Positions 33,614 through 42,208 of a DNA stretch of 64,000 nt are shown piece after piece. Source of the DNA: Poriferisulfidus sp965221375. Its GTDB lineage: Bacteria > Pseudomonadota > Gammaproteobacteria > Poriferisulfidales > Poriferisulfidaceae. Made by a program: the position numbers and the translations under genes. The stretch spans positions 248,001 to 312,000 of the forward strand of contig OZ244883.1 in NCBI GenBank assembly GCA_965221375.1, read 5' to 3'. The notes below the pieces were generated by a model. It had not been told where the DNA came from. It did no database searches and was given only the letters and a program-made list of their open reading frames with translations. Every line of letters starts with the position of its first letter. Positions within the stretch are counted from its first letter, which is position 1.

Positions 33614-34589
33614 TCTTCGCTTGGCGGTGACGGCAGGCGAGCCGGGCGGCATCGGGCCGGACCTGATTTGCGCCCTGGCGCAATACCCCCATGAGGCGCG
33701 CTGTGTAATTTTTGCGGACATGCAGATGTTAAAACGGCGGGCCGGCCAACTGGGTCAAGCGGTCGAATTTGTGGAATATCAACCGCAACAGCAGGCGCCT
33801 TTGGGGGCCTTGGAGGTGGTTCCGTTTCCTCTCGCAAGCCCTGAGCGCGTCGGTCACGCGGATCCAAGTTTGGCGCCGCAGGTGCTACAGAGCATTGAGG
33901 CGGCAGGGCGTGCCTGTCTGGAAGGATCTTTCGATGCAGTGGTGACGGGGCCGGTGCAGAAAAGTGCCTTTTTGGACACAGGTTTGGCATTTTTCGGCCA
34001 CACCGAATATCTGGCCGCGCAAGCGCAGAGCACTCCTGTGATGCTGTTGCTGACCGGAGATTTGCGGATCGCTCTGGCCACCACCCATCTACCACTGGCC
34101 GCCGTGCCCTCGGCGCTGAATCAATCTTCGCTCACGGAGACTCTGGAGATTCTGATTGAAGGCCTGCGTGCCCGTTTTGGTTTGAGCTGCCCGCACATCC
34201 GTGTTCTGGGTTTAAATCCCCATGCCGGCGAAGGCGGTCACCTGGGGAGAGAGGAGCTGGACATTATTGCGCCGGTAGTTGCAAGTTTTCGCGGGCGCAA
34301 TTGCCACATTGAAGGGCCGGTTTCGGCGGACACAGCCTTTGTGAATCGCACCGGTGTGGACGCATATCTTGCGATGTACCATGATCAAGGCCTCCCAGTA
34401 CTCAAAACGCTGGGCTTTGGAGAAGCCGTCAATGTGACCTTGGGTCTGCCGTATGTGCGCACTTCCGTGGATCATGGCACGGCGCTGGCATTGGCGGGAA
34501 GTGGCCGGGCGGATCCCAGCAGTTTGTTTGCGGCGTTGGACAGCGCGGTGGAGCAAGTGCACGCCATGCGTCAGGTAAAGGCGGCATGA
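33606..34589 (+). CDS. pdxA: 4-hydroxythreonine-4-phosphate dehydrogenase PdxA
   Basis: A 327-residue enzyme of pyridoxal 5'-phosphate synthesis (DXP-dependent route). Recognised parts are TAGEPGGIGPDL at the start, TGPVQKSAFLDTGLAFFGHTEYLA (in parts; metal-binding His), GLNPHAGEGGHLGREE (another metal His) and AMYHDQGLPVLKTLGF (third metal His), then TLGLPYVRTSVDHGTAL. The ATG 33606 overlaps the end of surA. Length is normal. The next gene, a PPOx-fold flavoprotein, overlaps its stop by four bases. Confidence 0.96.
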   Translation: MSDLRLAVTAGEPGGIGPDLICALAQYPHEARCVIFADMQMLKRRAGQLGQAVEFVEYQPQQQAPLGALEVVPFPLASPERVGHADPSLAPQVLQSIEAAGRACLEGSFDAVVTGPVQKSAFLDTGLAFFGHTEYLAAQAQSTPVMLLLTGDLRIALATTHLPLAAVPSALNQSSLTETLEILIEGLRARFGLSCPHIRVLGLNPHAGEGGHLGREELDIIAPVVASFRGRNCHIEGPVSADTAFVNRTGVDAYLAMYHDQGLPVLKTLGFGEAVNVTLGLPYVRTSVDHGTALALAGSGRADPSSLFAALDSAVEQVHAMRQVKAA

Positions 34590-34981
34590 GCCTCGTTCTG
34601 CCGGACGAGTTTCTTCAGGCATTCGCCGAGCGGGAACCACTGGGCACTTTGGCGACAGTGAATGCGCAAGGAGTGCCCAATGTGATTTGGGTGCTGTGCA
34701 TGCATCTGACCGATGAGGCGCAACTGATCATTGCGGACAATGCGATGTTCAAGACCCGCGCCAATATTGACGCCGGTAGCATGGGGGCTTTGGTCATGTT
34801 GGCGCAGCCTCGCCGAGCCTATCAACTGAAAGGCCCTTTGACCTATCACGAGCAGGGCCCGGTGTATGAGGCGATGAAGCACGGCTGGCTGGATGATTCT
34901 TTTCCGGGACGCGGCGCGGTTGCCATGGAGATTCAGGAAATTCATCTCGGCGCCGACCTGGTATGGAGTCGTCCTTCCTGA
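34586..34981 (+). CDS. Pyridoxamine 5'-phosphate oxidase-fold flavoprotein
   Basis: A 131-residue single-domain protein of the FMN-binding split-barrel fold (FLQAFAEREPLGTLATVNAQ, then PNVIWVLCMHL and ALVMLAQPRRAYQLKGPL). It is much shorter than PdxH and lacks its C-terminal dimerisation region, so it is not expected to be the PNPOx of vitamin B6 synthesis. Small members bind FMN, F420 or haem and act as reductases or oxidases of unknown substrates. Its insertion between pdxA and rsmA with a four-base overlap is unusual and suggests cotranscription with them. Confidence 0.75.
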   Translation: MSLVLPDEFLQAFAEREPLGTLATVNAQGVPNVIWVLCMHLTDEAQLIIADNAMFKTRANIDAGSMGALVMLAQPRRAYQLKGPLTYHEQGPVYEAMKHGWLDDSFPGRGAVAMEIQEIHLGADLVWSRPS

Positions 34982-34982
34982 C

Positions 34983-35753
34983 ATGACCGCATCGGCCCCG
35001 CTAAAACATCTGGGGCAGCATTTTCTGGTCGATGAGGCTCAAATCGAAGCGATCATCGCGGCCGTCGGGCCAAGCGATGTCATTGTGGAAATCGGTCCGG
35101 GTCGTGGTGCCCTGACGCGGTCATTGGCCACCTGCGCAAAGCACCTGTATGCGATTGAAAAAGATTCGGCGCTGGCGGAGGCGCTGCAACAACAATTTGC
35201 CGAAACTCCGCAGGTCACCATCCGGTGCGCCGACGCGCTGCAGGAAGATCTGAAAACATATCCGCGGGGCTTGCGCCTCGTCGGCAATTTGCCCTACAAC
35301 ATTGCGACTGTATTGCTGCGGCGTTGGATGGATGTGCGCACGCATGTATGCGACTTCACCCTCATGGTGCAGCGTGAGGTTGCCCAGCGCCTGGTGGCAC
35401 CGCCCGGAGATTCAGCACGAGGCCAACTTTCGGTGGTGACTCAGTTGCTGATGGAAGCGGATATTCTTTTTGATGTGCCACCGGAATGTTTTGATCCTCC
35501 GCCCAAAGTGATGTCGTCCGTCGTCCGACTGCGGCCCAGGCAAGAGTTGCCGATTCCGGAAGATGCATGGCGGGGATTGGAGCGATTGGTGCAGCAGGCG
35601 TTCGCCGCCCGACGAAAGACGTTGAAAAATAATTTCCCGGATGTTGAGAAGGCAACATGGACGACGGCGGGTATTGATCCTGGCCGTCGTGCCGAAACCT
35701 TGTCGGTCGCGGAGTTTGTGCAGTTCTATAAAGTGTTAAGTTCTGAGCTATAA
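34983..35753 (+). CDS. rsmA: 16S rRNA (adenine(1518)-N6/adenine(1519)-N6)-dimethyltransferase RsmA
   Basis: A 256-residue enzyme (KsgA) that dimethylates two adjacent adenines in the 3' hairpin of 16S rRNA late in 30S assembly. It has the N-terminal HLGQHFLVD, SAM motif I EIGPGRGALTRSLA, motif IV NLPYNIATVLL and the C-terminal helical domain (VQQAFAARRKTLKNNF). The ATG at 34983 follows the previous stop by one base; the longer frame upstream lies in the flavoprotein gene. Its end is convergent with an unrelated gene on the other strand. Confidence 0.97.
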   Translation: MTASAPLKHLGQHFLVDEAQIEAIIAAVGPSDVIVEIGPGRGALTRSLATCAKHLYAIEKDSALAEALQQQFAETPQVTIRCADALQEDLKTYPRGLRLVGNLPYNIATVLLRRWMDVRTHVCDFTLMVQREVAQRLVAPPGDSARGQLSVVTQLLMEADILFDVPPECFDPPPKVMSSVVRLRPRQELPIPEDAWRGLERLVQQAFAARRKTLKNNFPDVEKATWTTAGIDPGRRAETLSVAEFVQFYKVLSSEL

Positions 35754-35798
35754 CGCCATTCTGGTGGGAGCAAAGGGCAATTTGCGCAGAACAAAAAT

Positions 35799-36668
35799 TT
35801 AGCGAAGGCTATTGGCGTGAAAAGTACGAGCTGCTTCTTTTAAGGTAATCGCATCGTTTTTTGAAAACCAGATACTTCTATAGGGTTCGGGAGTAGGACG
35901 AGTTTTGGCCCAACTTACGCTGACTTCCAGGCGGGTGGATTCCCCTATCAGTTTGGATACGGCCTCGCACAAATTGGCGCTAACGCCGGCGGACACCGCC
36001 TGTTCAAATGCTGAAATTTCGTTTCCCGAATGGACTTTTTCGACCGCATCGCGAGACGCTTCCAGTGCCGTGACCAAACGCCGGGTCACTTGGCGCTCGT
36101 ATGGCTCGTCGTCAAAATTCGCCCACGTTTCATTAAGAACAGGCTGCAGCATCGGAGGCACGGGAGCCATCATAGTTACGGCAAAGCTTCCTTGTTCCGT
36201 TTGCCCCAGCCGTACTCGTCTCATATATTCCTCCGTTTCTCGGTCAGTTTCCACTTGGTATACGGGTTGCGGCAATTTGGTGGCGCAAGCCGCAGCCAAG
36301 AGCATCTCTTTAGATTGCGCAACCATTTCAACTCCTTCACTAAGGCCAATTGTTCCCTTATCGCCCGCTGTCAGGGCGCGCACGCGCACCACATCATAAT
36401 CCGCGCCAATCAGGTCGCGATAAATTTCTAATTCACTCCGATTGCTGACTTCACCTAGGATATTGACAAGGCGAGAAACGACCGAGGCATAGTCTCCAAG
36501 TCGATTATTACGCGGCAGAATGATTTCGGGTCGGTTCTCCCCCTGGTAGATGTCTGCATGCTCGCCATAGGCTTCAACATGTTGCCATCCCTCGCTGCGC
36601 ACATAGGCAGTTAAAGCCTGTGGCGAAATTGCGCTCAAGGCATTTTTGTCCGCGATCTGCGCTTTCAC
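35799..36668 (-). CDS. Hypothetical protein, 289 residues, between rsmA and apaG
   Basis: An unrecognised soluble protein without signal peptide or membrane helix. The start is GTG at 36668, with AAGGAG (36685-36680 on the minus strand) at workable distance. It has a small N-terminal part (ALTAYVRSEGWQHVEAYGEHADIYQ, in parts) in which residues lead into a LPRNNRLGDYASVVSRLVNIL segment, a central part with EVDRETEEY-like charged sequence and MMAPVPPMLQPVL, and a C-terminal helix-rich part. The codon and base use looks less GC-rich than its neighbours. It is oriented against the flanking rsmA and apaG genes, which are normally adjacent in this class, so it is probably an insertion. I propose no function. 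Confidence 0.6.
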   Translation of the reverse strand: MKAQIADKNALSAISPQALTAYVRSEGWQHVEAYGEHADIYQGENRPEIILPRNNRLGDYASVVSRLVNILGEVSNRSELEIYRDLIGADYDVVRVRALTAGDKGTIGLSEGVEMVAQSKEMLLAAACATKLPQPVYQVETDRETEEYMRRVRLGQTEQGSFAVTMMAPVPPMLQPVLNETWANFDDEPYERQVTRRLVTALEASRDAVEKVHSGNEISAFEQAVSAGVSANLCEAVSKLIGESTRLEVSVSWAKTRPTPEPYRSIWFSKNDAITLKEAARTFHANSLR

Positions 36669-36847
36669 GAAACATCTCTCCTTTTGGAGCGGTTCATCAA
36701 TTCCTTACACAAAATTTCCAACCTAATATGGGTGCAGTAAAGCTTCGAAAGGTGTGCCAAAAATAATAGCACAATGCCCTGCAGAAATATCGCTGAATTC
36801 TTCAAAAGGGACGCCATCCATTTAAGTGGGGCAATTTCGCAACTCGG

Positions 36848-36853
36848 TATAAT
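36848..36853 (+). promoter_or_regulatory. -10 element of a probable apaG-apaH promoter
   Basis: A perfect TATAAT lies 31 bases before the apaG start in a locally AT-rich gap of 216 bases. No good -35 is seen at 16-18 bases, so activator dependence or another element is possible. Confidence 0.4.
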
Positions 36854-36884
36854 TGCAAAGTGTCGGCGGTAGATTTTTGAAAGT

Positions 36885-37268
36885 ATGGCGTCCCTACCAG
36901 GTTACAGCATTGATATTCAGGTAGAAACTCAGTACCTGCCGGAGCAATCTGAGCCGGAAGACAGCCGCTTCGTATTCGCCTATACCATCACCATCACCAA
37001 TGTCGGTACCCTGCCGGCGCGACTGGTCAGCCGGCACTGGATTATTTTCGACGGCGCCGAAAATCGCCAGGAAGTTCATGGCGAAGGAGTGGTGGGCCAA
37101 CAGCCGCGACTGGATCCGGGCGAATCATTTCGCTACACTTCCGGCACGGTGCTGCAGACTCCCGTTGGTTCCATGCAGGGCAGTTACCAGATGCTGGGAG
37201 ACGACGGCGCCTGCTTCGACGCGGAAATTCCCGCATTCACCCTGGCGACTCCGAACGCACTGCACTGA
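36885..37268 (+). CDS. apaG: Co2+/Mg2+ efflux protein ApaG family
   Basis: A 127-residue protein with the immunoglobulin/fibronectin-like ApaG fold. Family blocks are FVFAYTITITNVGTLPARLV, SRHWIIFDG, EVHGEGVVGQQPRLDPGESF (in parts) and SMQGSYQM. The molecular role of bacterial ApaG is poorly settled; the name comes from linkage to apaH and metal sensitivity phenotypes. It begins an operon with apaH eight bases downstream. The ATG follows an AT-rich leader with a TATAAT element. Confidence 0.93.
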   Translation: MASLPGYSIDIQVETQYLPEQSEPEDSRFVFAYTITITNVGTLPARLVSRHWIIFDGAENRQEVHGEGVVGQQPRLDPGESFRYTSGTVLQTPVGSMQGSYQMLGDDGACFDAEIPAFTLATPNALH

Positions 37269-37276
37269 GGGGGAAG

Positions 37277-38116
37277 ATGGCGGTTTTCGCTGTCGGTGAC
37301 ATCCAGGGATGTCTGGATGAACTTTGTGCGCTACTGGATACCGCAGGTTTCAATCGTGATACGGACACCCTGTGGTGCGTCGGCGACCTGGTCAACCGCG
37401 GAGCACGTTCGCTTGACACCTTAAGGTTTATTCGTGACTTGGGCGATCGAGCAGTCTGCGTGCTCGGCAATCACGACATCACGTTACTGGCGCTGGCGGC
37501 GGGCGCCAAAATCCGCAACCATCACCAGTTACAAGACATCTTGGATGCGCCGGATCGAGAGGATTTGATTGACTGGCTGCGCTCCCGCCCGCTGTGCCAT
37601 TACGATGCTGATTTGGGCTACGCCATGGTGCATGCAGGCGTATTGCCGGAATGGACTTTAAAAGAGACGCTCAAGTATGCGGGTGAGTTGGAGGCGTTTT
37701 TACAAAACGAGCAATGGGCCGGCAGCATTCACAAGTTGTACGGTTCCCGGCCGCGGCGGTGGAAACCGCAACGCGAGGGCATTGATCGCCTGCGTTTGAT
37801 TGGCAATGTGCTGACCCGACTGCGTTATCTGGATGCCGAAGGGCGCGTCGATCTGGAGTGCAAATTGTCGCCGCGCAAATGCCCCAAAGGGATGATGCCG
37901 TGGTTTGAAGCCCCCAACCGAAAAACGCAAGACGTGCGCATCCTTTTCGGGCACTGGTCAACCCTTGGCTATTACGCCGACAACAATGTGTGGGGGCTGG
38001 ACAGCGGCTGTGTATGGGGGCGAAAACTGACCGCCCTGCGTTTGGACCCGGAGGGCCCGACTCGGTTTAAAGTGAAATGTGAGGCTTACGCCAAGGCGCG
38101 TCTGAATTCCCGGTAA
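37277..38116 (+). CDS. apaH: Symmetrical bis(5'-nucleosyl)-tetraphosphatase ApaH
   Basis: A 279-residue metallophosphoesterase that cleaves Ap4A into two ADP. The metal motifs are in order: VGDIQGCLDEL (GDxxG), VGDLVNRGARS (GDxVxRG), LGNHD (GNHD), and the later His residues in VHAGVLPEW and FGHWSTLGY. Length matches the E. coli enzyme. It overlaps the 3' end of the convergent folA gene by 31 bases. ApaH in many bacteria controls Np4N alarmone levels and mRNA capping. Confidence 0.96.
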   Translation: MAVFAVGDIQGCLDELCALLDTAGFNRDTDTLWCVGDLVNRGARSLDTLRFIRDLGDRAVCVLGNHDITLLALAAGAKIRNHHQLQDILDAPDREDLIDWLRSRPLCHYDADLGYAMVHAGVLPEWTLKETLKYAGELEAFLQNEQWAGSIHKLYGSRPRRWKPQREGIDRLRLIGNVLTRLRYLDAEGRVDLECKLSPRKCPKGMMPWFEAPNRKTQDVRILFGHWSTLGYYADNNVWGLDSGCVWGRKLTALRLDPEGPTRFKVKCEAYAKARLNSR

Positions 38117-38571
38117 ACAAAAGGATATTGATGTCGGGCATCGGCCGGATGTGCGATTTCCTCCACCAATTCAAAAGCATCCAAATCCAATTCCGGCAAA
38201 TAAGTGTCCCCGGGCACATCCGCCTCTATGGTGGTCAAGTGCAGATGCGTGCAGCGCGGTAGAAAAAAACGAAAGACCCGTTCGCCGCCGATAATCATCA
38301 CCTCTTCGTCTTCAGCGCATTCCCGCAACGCCTGTTCGGGATCCCGGACCCACGCATCGGGCCCATTGATCGGTTGACTGGAAATCACAATACAGCGTCG
38401 CTGCGGCAAGGGGTTGGGTAGAGACTCCCAGGTGCGGCGCCCCATGACCACCGGTTTGTTTAGAGTCAGGCGACGAAAGTTCTTGAGATCATCCGGCAAA
38501 TGCCAGGGCAGTGTGCCCTGATTGCCGATCACTCCATTGTTGGCGACGGCGGCGATAACGGAGATGATCAT
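38086..38571 (-). CDS. folA: Dihydrofolate reductase
   Basis: A 161-residue enzyme of normal bacterial length that reduces dihydrofolate with NADPH. Recognised parts are the N-terminal ISVIAAVANNGVIGNQGTLPWHLPDDL (in parts; Trp and the catalytic Asp), VVMGRRTWESLP and VMIIGGERVFRFFL. It directly follows thyA (shared base at 38571) so that production of dihydrofolate by ThyA and its recycling are coexpressed. This typical housekeeping pair is also a control for the divergent TS-like gene in the island. Confidence 0.96.
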   Translation of the reverse strand: MIISVIAAVANNGVIGNQGTLPWHLPDDLKNFRRLTLNKPVVMGRRTWESLPNPLPQRRCIVISSQPINGPDAWVRDPEQALRECAEDEEVMIIGGERVFRFFLPRCTHLHLTTIEADVPGDTYLPELDLDAFELVEEIAHPADARHQYPFVYREFRRALA

Positions 38572-39365
38572 TACACCGCCACGGGTGCTGAGATATGAGG
38601 GTGGTGTTGGTAGTTATGCAGTTCGATATCGTCGTATTGGAATGCGAACAGGTCCGCCACGCCGGGGTTCAGACTCAGGGTGGGCAAGGGATAAGGTGTG
38701 CGTTCCAGTTGCTGACGAGCCTGGTCCAAATGGTTCTGGTAAAGATGCACATCCCCAAAAGTATGTACGAATTCGCCCGGCTGAAATCCGCAGACTTGGG
38801 CCACCATCAGAGTCAGTAGCGCATATGAGGCAATATTAAAAGGCACTCCCAAAAACAGGTCGGCGCTGCGTTGGTACAACTGGCAGGACAGCCGGTCGTC
38901 GACCACATGAAATTGAAACAGCACATGACAGGGCGCCAGCGCCATGTGTTCAAGTTGCGCCACGTTCCAGGTGCTGACCAGATGGCGGCGCGATTCCGGT
39001 TGGGCTTTCAGTTGCGAGACGACTTGCGCAAGTTGATCATGAGTCTGGCCGTCAGGTCCCGACCATTGACGCCATTGTTTGCCGTAGACCGGTCCCAGGT
39101 CGCCTTGCTCATCGGCCCACTCATCCCAAATCGTGACGCCTTCCTGCTGCAGGCTGCGGACGTTGGTCTCGCCGCGCAGAAACCACAGCAATTCGTGAAC
39201 GACCGACTTGAAGTGAACTTTCTTGGTGGTGACGAGCGGGAAGCCCAGACTTAAATCGTAGCGGCTTTGATGTCCGAATACCGATAGGGTTCCGGTTCCC
39301 GTTCGATCGCTCTTGGCCTGTCCATGCTCCAAGACATGGGCTAACAGATCCAGATAGGGTCTCAC
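38571..39365 (-). CDS. thyA: Thymidylate synthase
   Basis: A 264-residue enzyme, exactly the common ThyA length, if started at GTG 39365 (MRPYLDLLAHVLEHG). That start overlaps the lgt stop (GTGA). It has RTGTGTLSVFG, ESRRHLVSTWNV (phosphate-binding arginines), LAPCHVLFQFHV (catalytic Cys), QLYQRSADLFLGVPFNIASY and HTFGDVHLYQNH, all in canonical form. It makes dTMP from dUMP with methylene-tetrahydrofolate. The upstream in-frame extension to 39425 lies in lgt and is rejected. Confidence 0.97.
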   Translation of the reverse strand: MRPYLDLLAHVLEHGQAKSDRTGTGTLSVFGHQSRYDLSLGFPLVTTKKVHFKSVVHELLWFLRGETNVRSLQQEGVTIWDEWADEQGDLGPVYGKQWRQWSGPDGQTHDQLAQVVSQLKAQPESRRHLVSTWNVAQLEHMALAPCHVLFQFHVVDDRLSCQLYQRSADLFLGVPFNIASYALLTLMVAQVCGFQPGEFVHTFGDVHLYQNHLDQARQQLERTPYPLPTLSLNPGVADLFAFQYDDIELHNYQHHPHISAPVAV

Positions 39366-40138
39366 GCCGGTTTTGACCGGCCCTGCAGAGCCAGCAAAGC
39401 GGCCAGCAAGGCCAGCGGCACGCACAGCAGCTGGCCCATGGTCAGCCAGCCGAAGGCGACATAGCCCAGTTGCGTGTCAGGCACGCGCACAAACTCGACC
39501 GCGAAACGCACCACGGCATAGCCGAGCGCGAACAGGGCCGCGACTTGTCCGGGACGTCGGGGGGTGCGCGCAAACCACCACAGGATGGCGAATAGCAGAA
39601 GGCCCTCCAAGGCTGCTTCATACAGTTGCGAGGGGTGACGCGGATCGGGTCCGGCACGGGGGAAAATCACGCCCCAGGACACGGTGGTGGTGTGGCCCCA
39701 CAATTCGCCGTTGATGAAATTGCCGATGCGTCCGAAAAACAGGCCGATAGGCACCAGAGGCGCACAAAAATCAATCACCGTCAGCCAACGCACCTGGCGG
39801 AAACTTTGCCATAGCCACAACGCGCCGAGCACCCCGAGCAGGCCGCCGTGGAAACTCATTCCACCCTCCCAAACGCGCAGGACCATCCACGGGTCATCCT
39901 GCAAGTAGAGGGGCTGGTAAAACAGGGCGTAGCCGATGCGTCCGCCCAGAATGGCGCCCAAAGCGCCATAAAAAAGAATGTCGCTGACCTGGTCCGGTTG
40001 GACGCCGGTATGGGGGCGTTTGGCGTGGACCATGCCGAGCAGCCAAAAGGAGGCGAAGCCCAACAGATACATGATGCCGTACCAATGGACCTGCAAGGGG
40101 CCGAGCGAAAAGGCGAGGGGGTCCAGATTGTGCAGCAT
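39362..40138 (-). CDS. lgt: Prolipoprotein diacylglyceryl transferase Lgt
   Basis: A 258-residue integral membrane enzyme with about seven transmembrane helices. It transfers diacylglyceryl from phosphatidylglycerol to the lipobox cysteine, the first step of bacterial lipoprotein maturation. The Lgt signature GRIGNFINGELWG is present with its conserved Arg and Asn, as is the HWYGIMYLLGF start. lgt-thyA-folA form one operon, an arrangement common in gammaproteobacteria. A divergent gene starts about 57 bases from its ATG. Confidence 0.96.
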   Translation of the reverse strand: MLHNLDPLAFSLGPLQVHWYGIMYLLGFASFWLLGMVHAKRPHTGVQPDQVSDILFYGALGAILGGRIGYALFYQPLYLQDDPWMVLRVWEGGMSFHGGLLGVLGALWLWQSFRQVRWLTVIDFCAPLVPIGLFFGRIGNFINGELWGHTTTVSWGVIFPRAGPDPRHPSQLYEAALEGLLLFAILWWFARTPRRPGQVAALFALGYAVVRFAVEFVRVPDTQLGYVAFGWLTMGQLLCVPLALLAALLALQGRSKPA

Positions 40139-40195
40139 GATTTAAGTGTACCAAAAACCGCCTTCCGTATAATTTTAGGAACTACCGGATTTGTC

Positions 40196-42208
40196 GTGCC
40201 CAACCGCCTTTCCTCCTCTTCCAGCCCATATCTGCGTCAACACGCCGACAATCCGGTGGACTGGCACCCGTGGGATGAGGAGGCTCTGGAGTTGGCCCGT
40301 TCCAGTGGCCGTCCGATTTTACTGTCAATCGGTTATGCGGCCTGTCACTGGTGCCATGTCATGGCCCATGAGTCCTTTGAGAGCGAGACCACGGCGGAAT
40401 TGATGAATCGTTTGTACGTCAACATCAAAGTGGATCGGGAAGAACGTCCGGATTTGGACAAGCTGTACCAGACGGCGCAAATGCTTCTGACCCAACGCGG
40501 CGGCGGCTGGCCGCTGACCATGTTTTTGACGCCTCGCGAACACACGCCCTTCTTTGGGGGGACGTATTTCCCACCCGAGCCGCGCCACGGCCTGCCTTCG
40601 TTTACGCAAGTGCTGGAGCGCGTGGCCGGTTGGTATGAGGAAAATCAACAGGAGCTGGAATCACAGAATCAGTCCGTGCATGCAGCCTTGGAGCAGATTT
40701 ATGAAGTGCCCGAGGCGGTGTCTTGGCCGGGGGGTTTGGAGACGGAGGCAATTGAATCCCTGGCGCAATCGTTTGATGCACGTGACGGCGGGTTCGGGGG
40801 AGCGCCCAAGTTTGCGCGGCCCACCCAGTTGCAGTGGTTATTGACGCAGGACAATCCGCGGGCGCAGCACATGGCGGTGCATACCTTGATGCGCATGGCC
40901 GAAGGAGGCATTCAGGATCATGTGGGCGGCGGTTTCTGCCGGTACTCGGTCGATGCCTTTTGGATGATTCCCCATTTCGAAAAAATGCTCTACGACCAGG
41001 CACTGTTGTTGCCGTTGTACGCAACCGCCTGGAAGCCCACCCAAGCCCCGGCATTGCACGCGGCGGCGCACGGCATCGTCGCGTTCGTGGATCGTGAGCT
41101 GCGGGATGCCGAAGGGGGTTTTTACTCCAGTCTGGACGCGGACTCCGAAGGAGAAGAAGGCAAGTTTTACGTGTGGACGCCCCCGCAAGTCCAAGAATTG
41201 ATTCCCAAGGAGCACTACGAGGCGTTTGCGTTTCGGTTTGGCCTGAATCGCGCCGCCAACTTCGAAGGGAACTGGCATCTGCATGGTTATCACACGTTGT
41301 CGGAGACGGCGGCGCAGACCCGACAGGATCCGCAGGCGCTGCAGGAGAACTTGACCCAGAGTCTGCAGTGTTTGTTTGAAGCACGTTCAAGCCGGGTGCG
41401 GCCGGGGCTGGACGACAAACAGCTGACCAGTTGGAACGCCTTGATGATTCGAGGCCTTCTGCTTGCCGGACGAACCATGAATGAACCCGCCTGGATACAG
41501 ATGGCGTCGGAGGCGTTTGATTTTCTGCGCACGCGGTTATGGGACGGGAAGCGATTGTCTGCCTGCTTCAGTCAGGGCCAGGCGCATTTGAACGGATACC
41601 TTGATGACTATGCGTTCACCCTGGAGGCGGCGTTGCTCCTTCTGCAGAACCGCTGGAGCAACGAGACTTTGGTATTCGCGGAACAGTTGGCTGACACCAT
41701 CGTGACGCAATTCGCGGATGCGGACGAAGGGTTGTTTTTCACCTCGCACGACCACGAAAAACTGCTGGTGCGTCCGCGCCTGTTAAGTGACGATGTGACG
41801 CCCGCAGGTTGTGCCGTGGCATATGAGGGATTGACTCAAATCGGCCATTTATTGGCGCGTGGGGATTGGGTAGCGCTGGCCGAAGGTGCCTTGCGCCGTG
41901 CCACCGGCGCCGTGACGCGCCAGCCGGCGGAACATGCACGGCTCATGGAAGCGCACCGGTGCGTTGTGCAGCCGCCTGCCCAGATTATTTTGCGGGGGAC
42001 GGAGGCGCTCATGGAAGAGTGGCGCCGCGCAGTTCCTGATCACGCCACTTGTTATGCAATTCCCGAAGATGTGGAAGGATTGCCGCCGGCATTGGCAGGC
42101 AAGGCGCCGACCGGTGAAGATGTTGTTGCGTATGTCTGTATCGGGCCTTCCTGTGAGTCGCCAATCCAGACGCTGGAAGGGTTTCAGGAGCGGATGACTG
42201 CGCTATGA
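40196..42208 (+). CDS. Thioredoxin domain-containing protein, DUF255/YyaL (SPATA20-like) family
   Basis: A 670-residue cytoplasmic protein. The GTG at 40196 begins VPNRLSSSSSPYLRQHADNP, which is the conserved start of the family; the longer frame upstream runs through lgt antisense and is rejected. Residues 20-180 form the thioredoxin-like DUF255 domain with the motif GYAACHWCHVMAHESF (CxxC). The remaining 480 residues are an (alpha/alpha)6-barrel-like region resembling N-acylglucosamine epimerase-type folds (GGFGGAPKFARPTQLQW, GGFYSSLDADSEGEEGKFY). The family is widespread, but its activity is not established. plsC overlaps its end by four bases. Confidence 0.85.
   Translation: MPNRLSSSSSPYLRQHADNPVDWHPWDEEALELARSSGRPILLSIGYAACHWCHVMAHESFESETTAELMNRLYVNIKVDREERPDLDKLYQTAQMLLTQRGGGWPLTMFLTPREHTPFFGGTYFPPEPRHGLPSFTQVLERVAGWYEENQQELESQNQSVHAALEQIYEVPEAVSWPGGLETEAIESLAQSFDARDGGFGGAPKFARPTQLQWLLTQDNPRAQHMAVHTLMRMAEGGIQDHVGGGFCRYSVDAFWMIPHFEKMLYDQALLLPLYATAWKPTQAPALHAAAHGIVAFVDRELRDAEGGFYSSLDADSEGEEGKFYVWTPPQVQELIPKEHYEAFAFRFGLNRAANFEGNWHLHGYHTLSETAAQTRQDPQALQENLTQSLQCLFEARSSRVRPGLDDKQLTSWNALMIRGLLLAGRTMNEPAWIQMASEAFDFLRTRLWDGKRLSACFSQGQAHLNGYLDDYAFTLEAALLLLQNRWSNETLVFAEQLADTIVTQFADADEGLFFTSHDHEKLLVRPRLLSDDVTPAGCAVAYEGLTQIGHLLARGDWVALAEGALRRATGAVTRQPAEHARLMEAHRCVVQPPAQIILRGTEALMEEWRRAVPDHATCYAIPEDVEGLPPALAGKAPTGEDVVAYVCIGPSCESPIQTLEGFQERMTAL

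Noticed and set aside
39848..40195. N-terminal extension of the DUF255 protein.
   Set aside because: It is antisense to lgt; the conserved family start is at GTG 40196.
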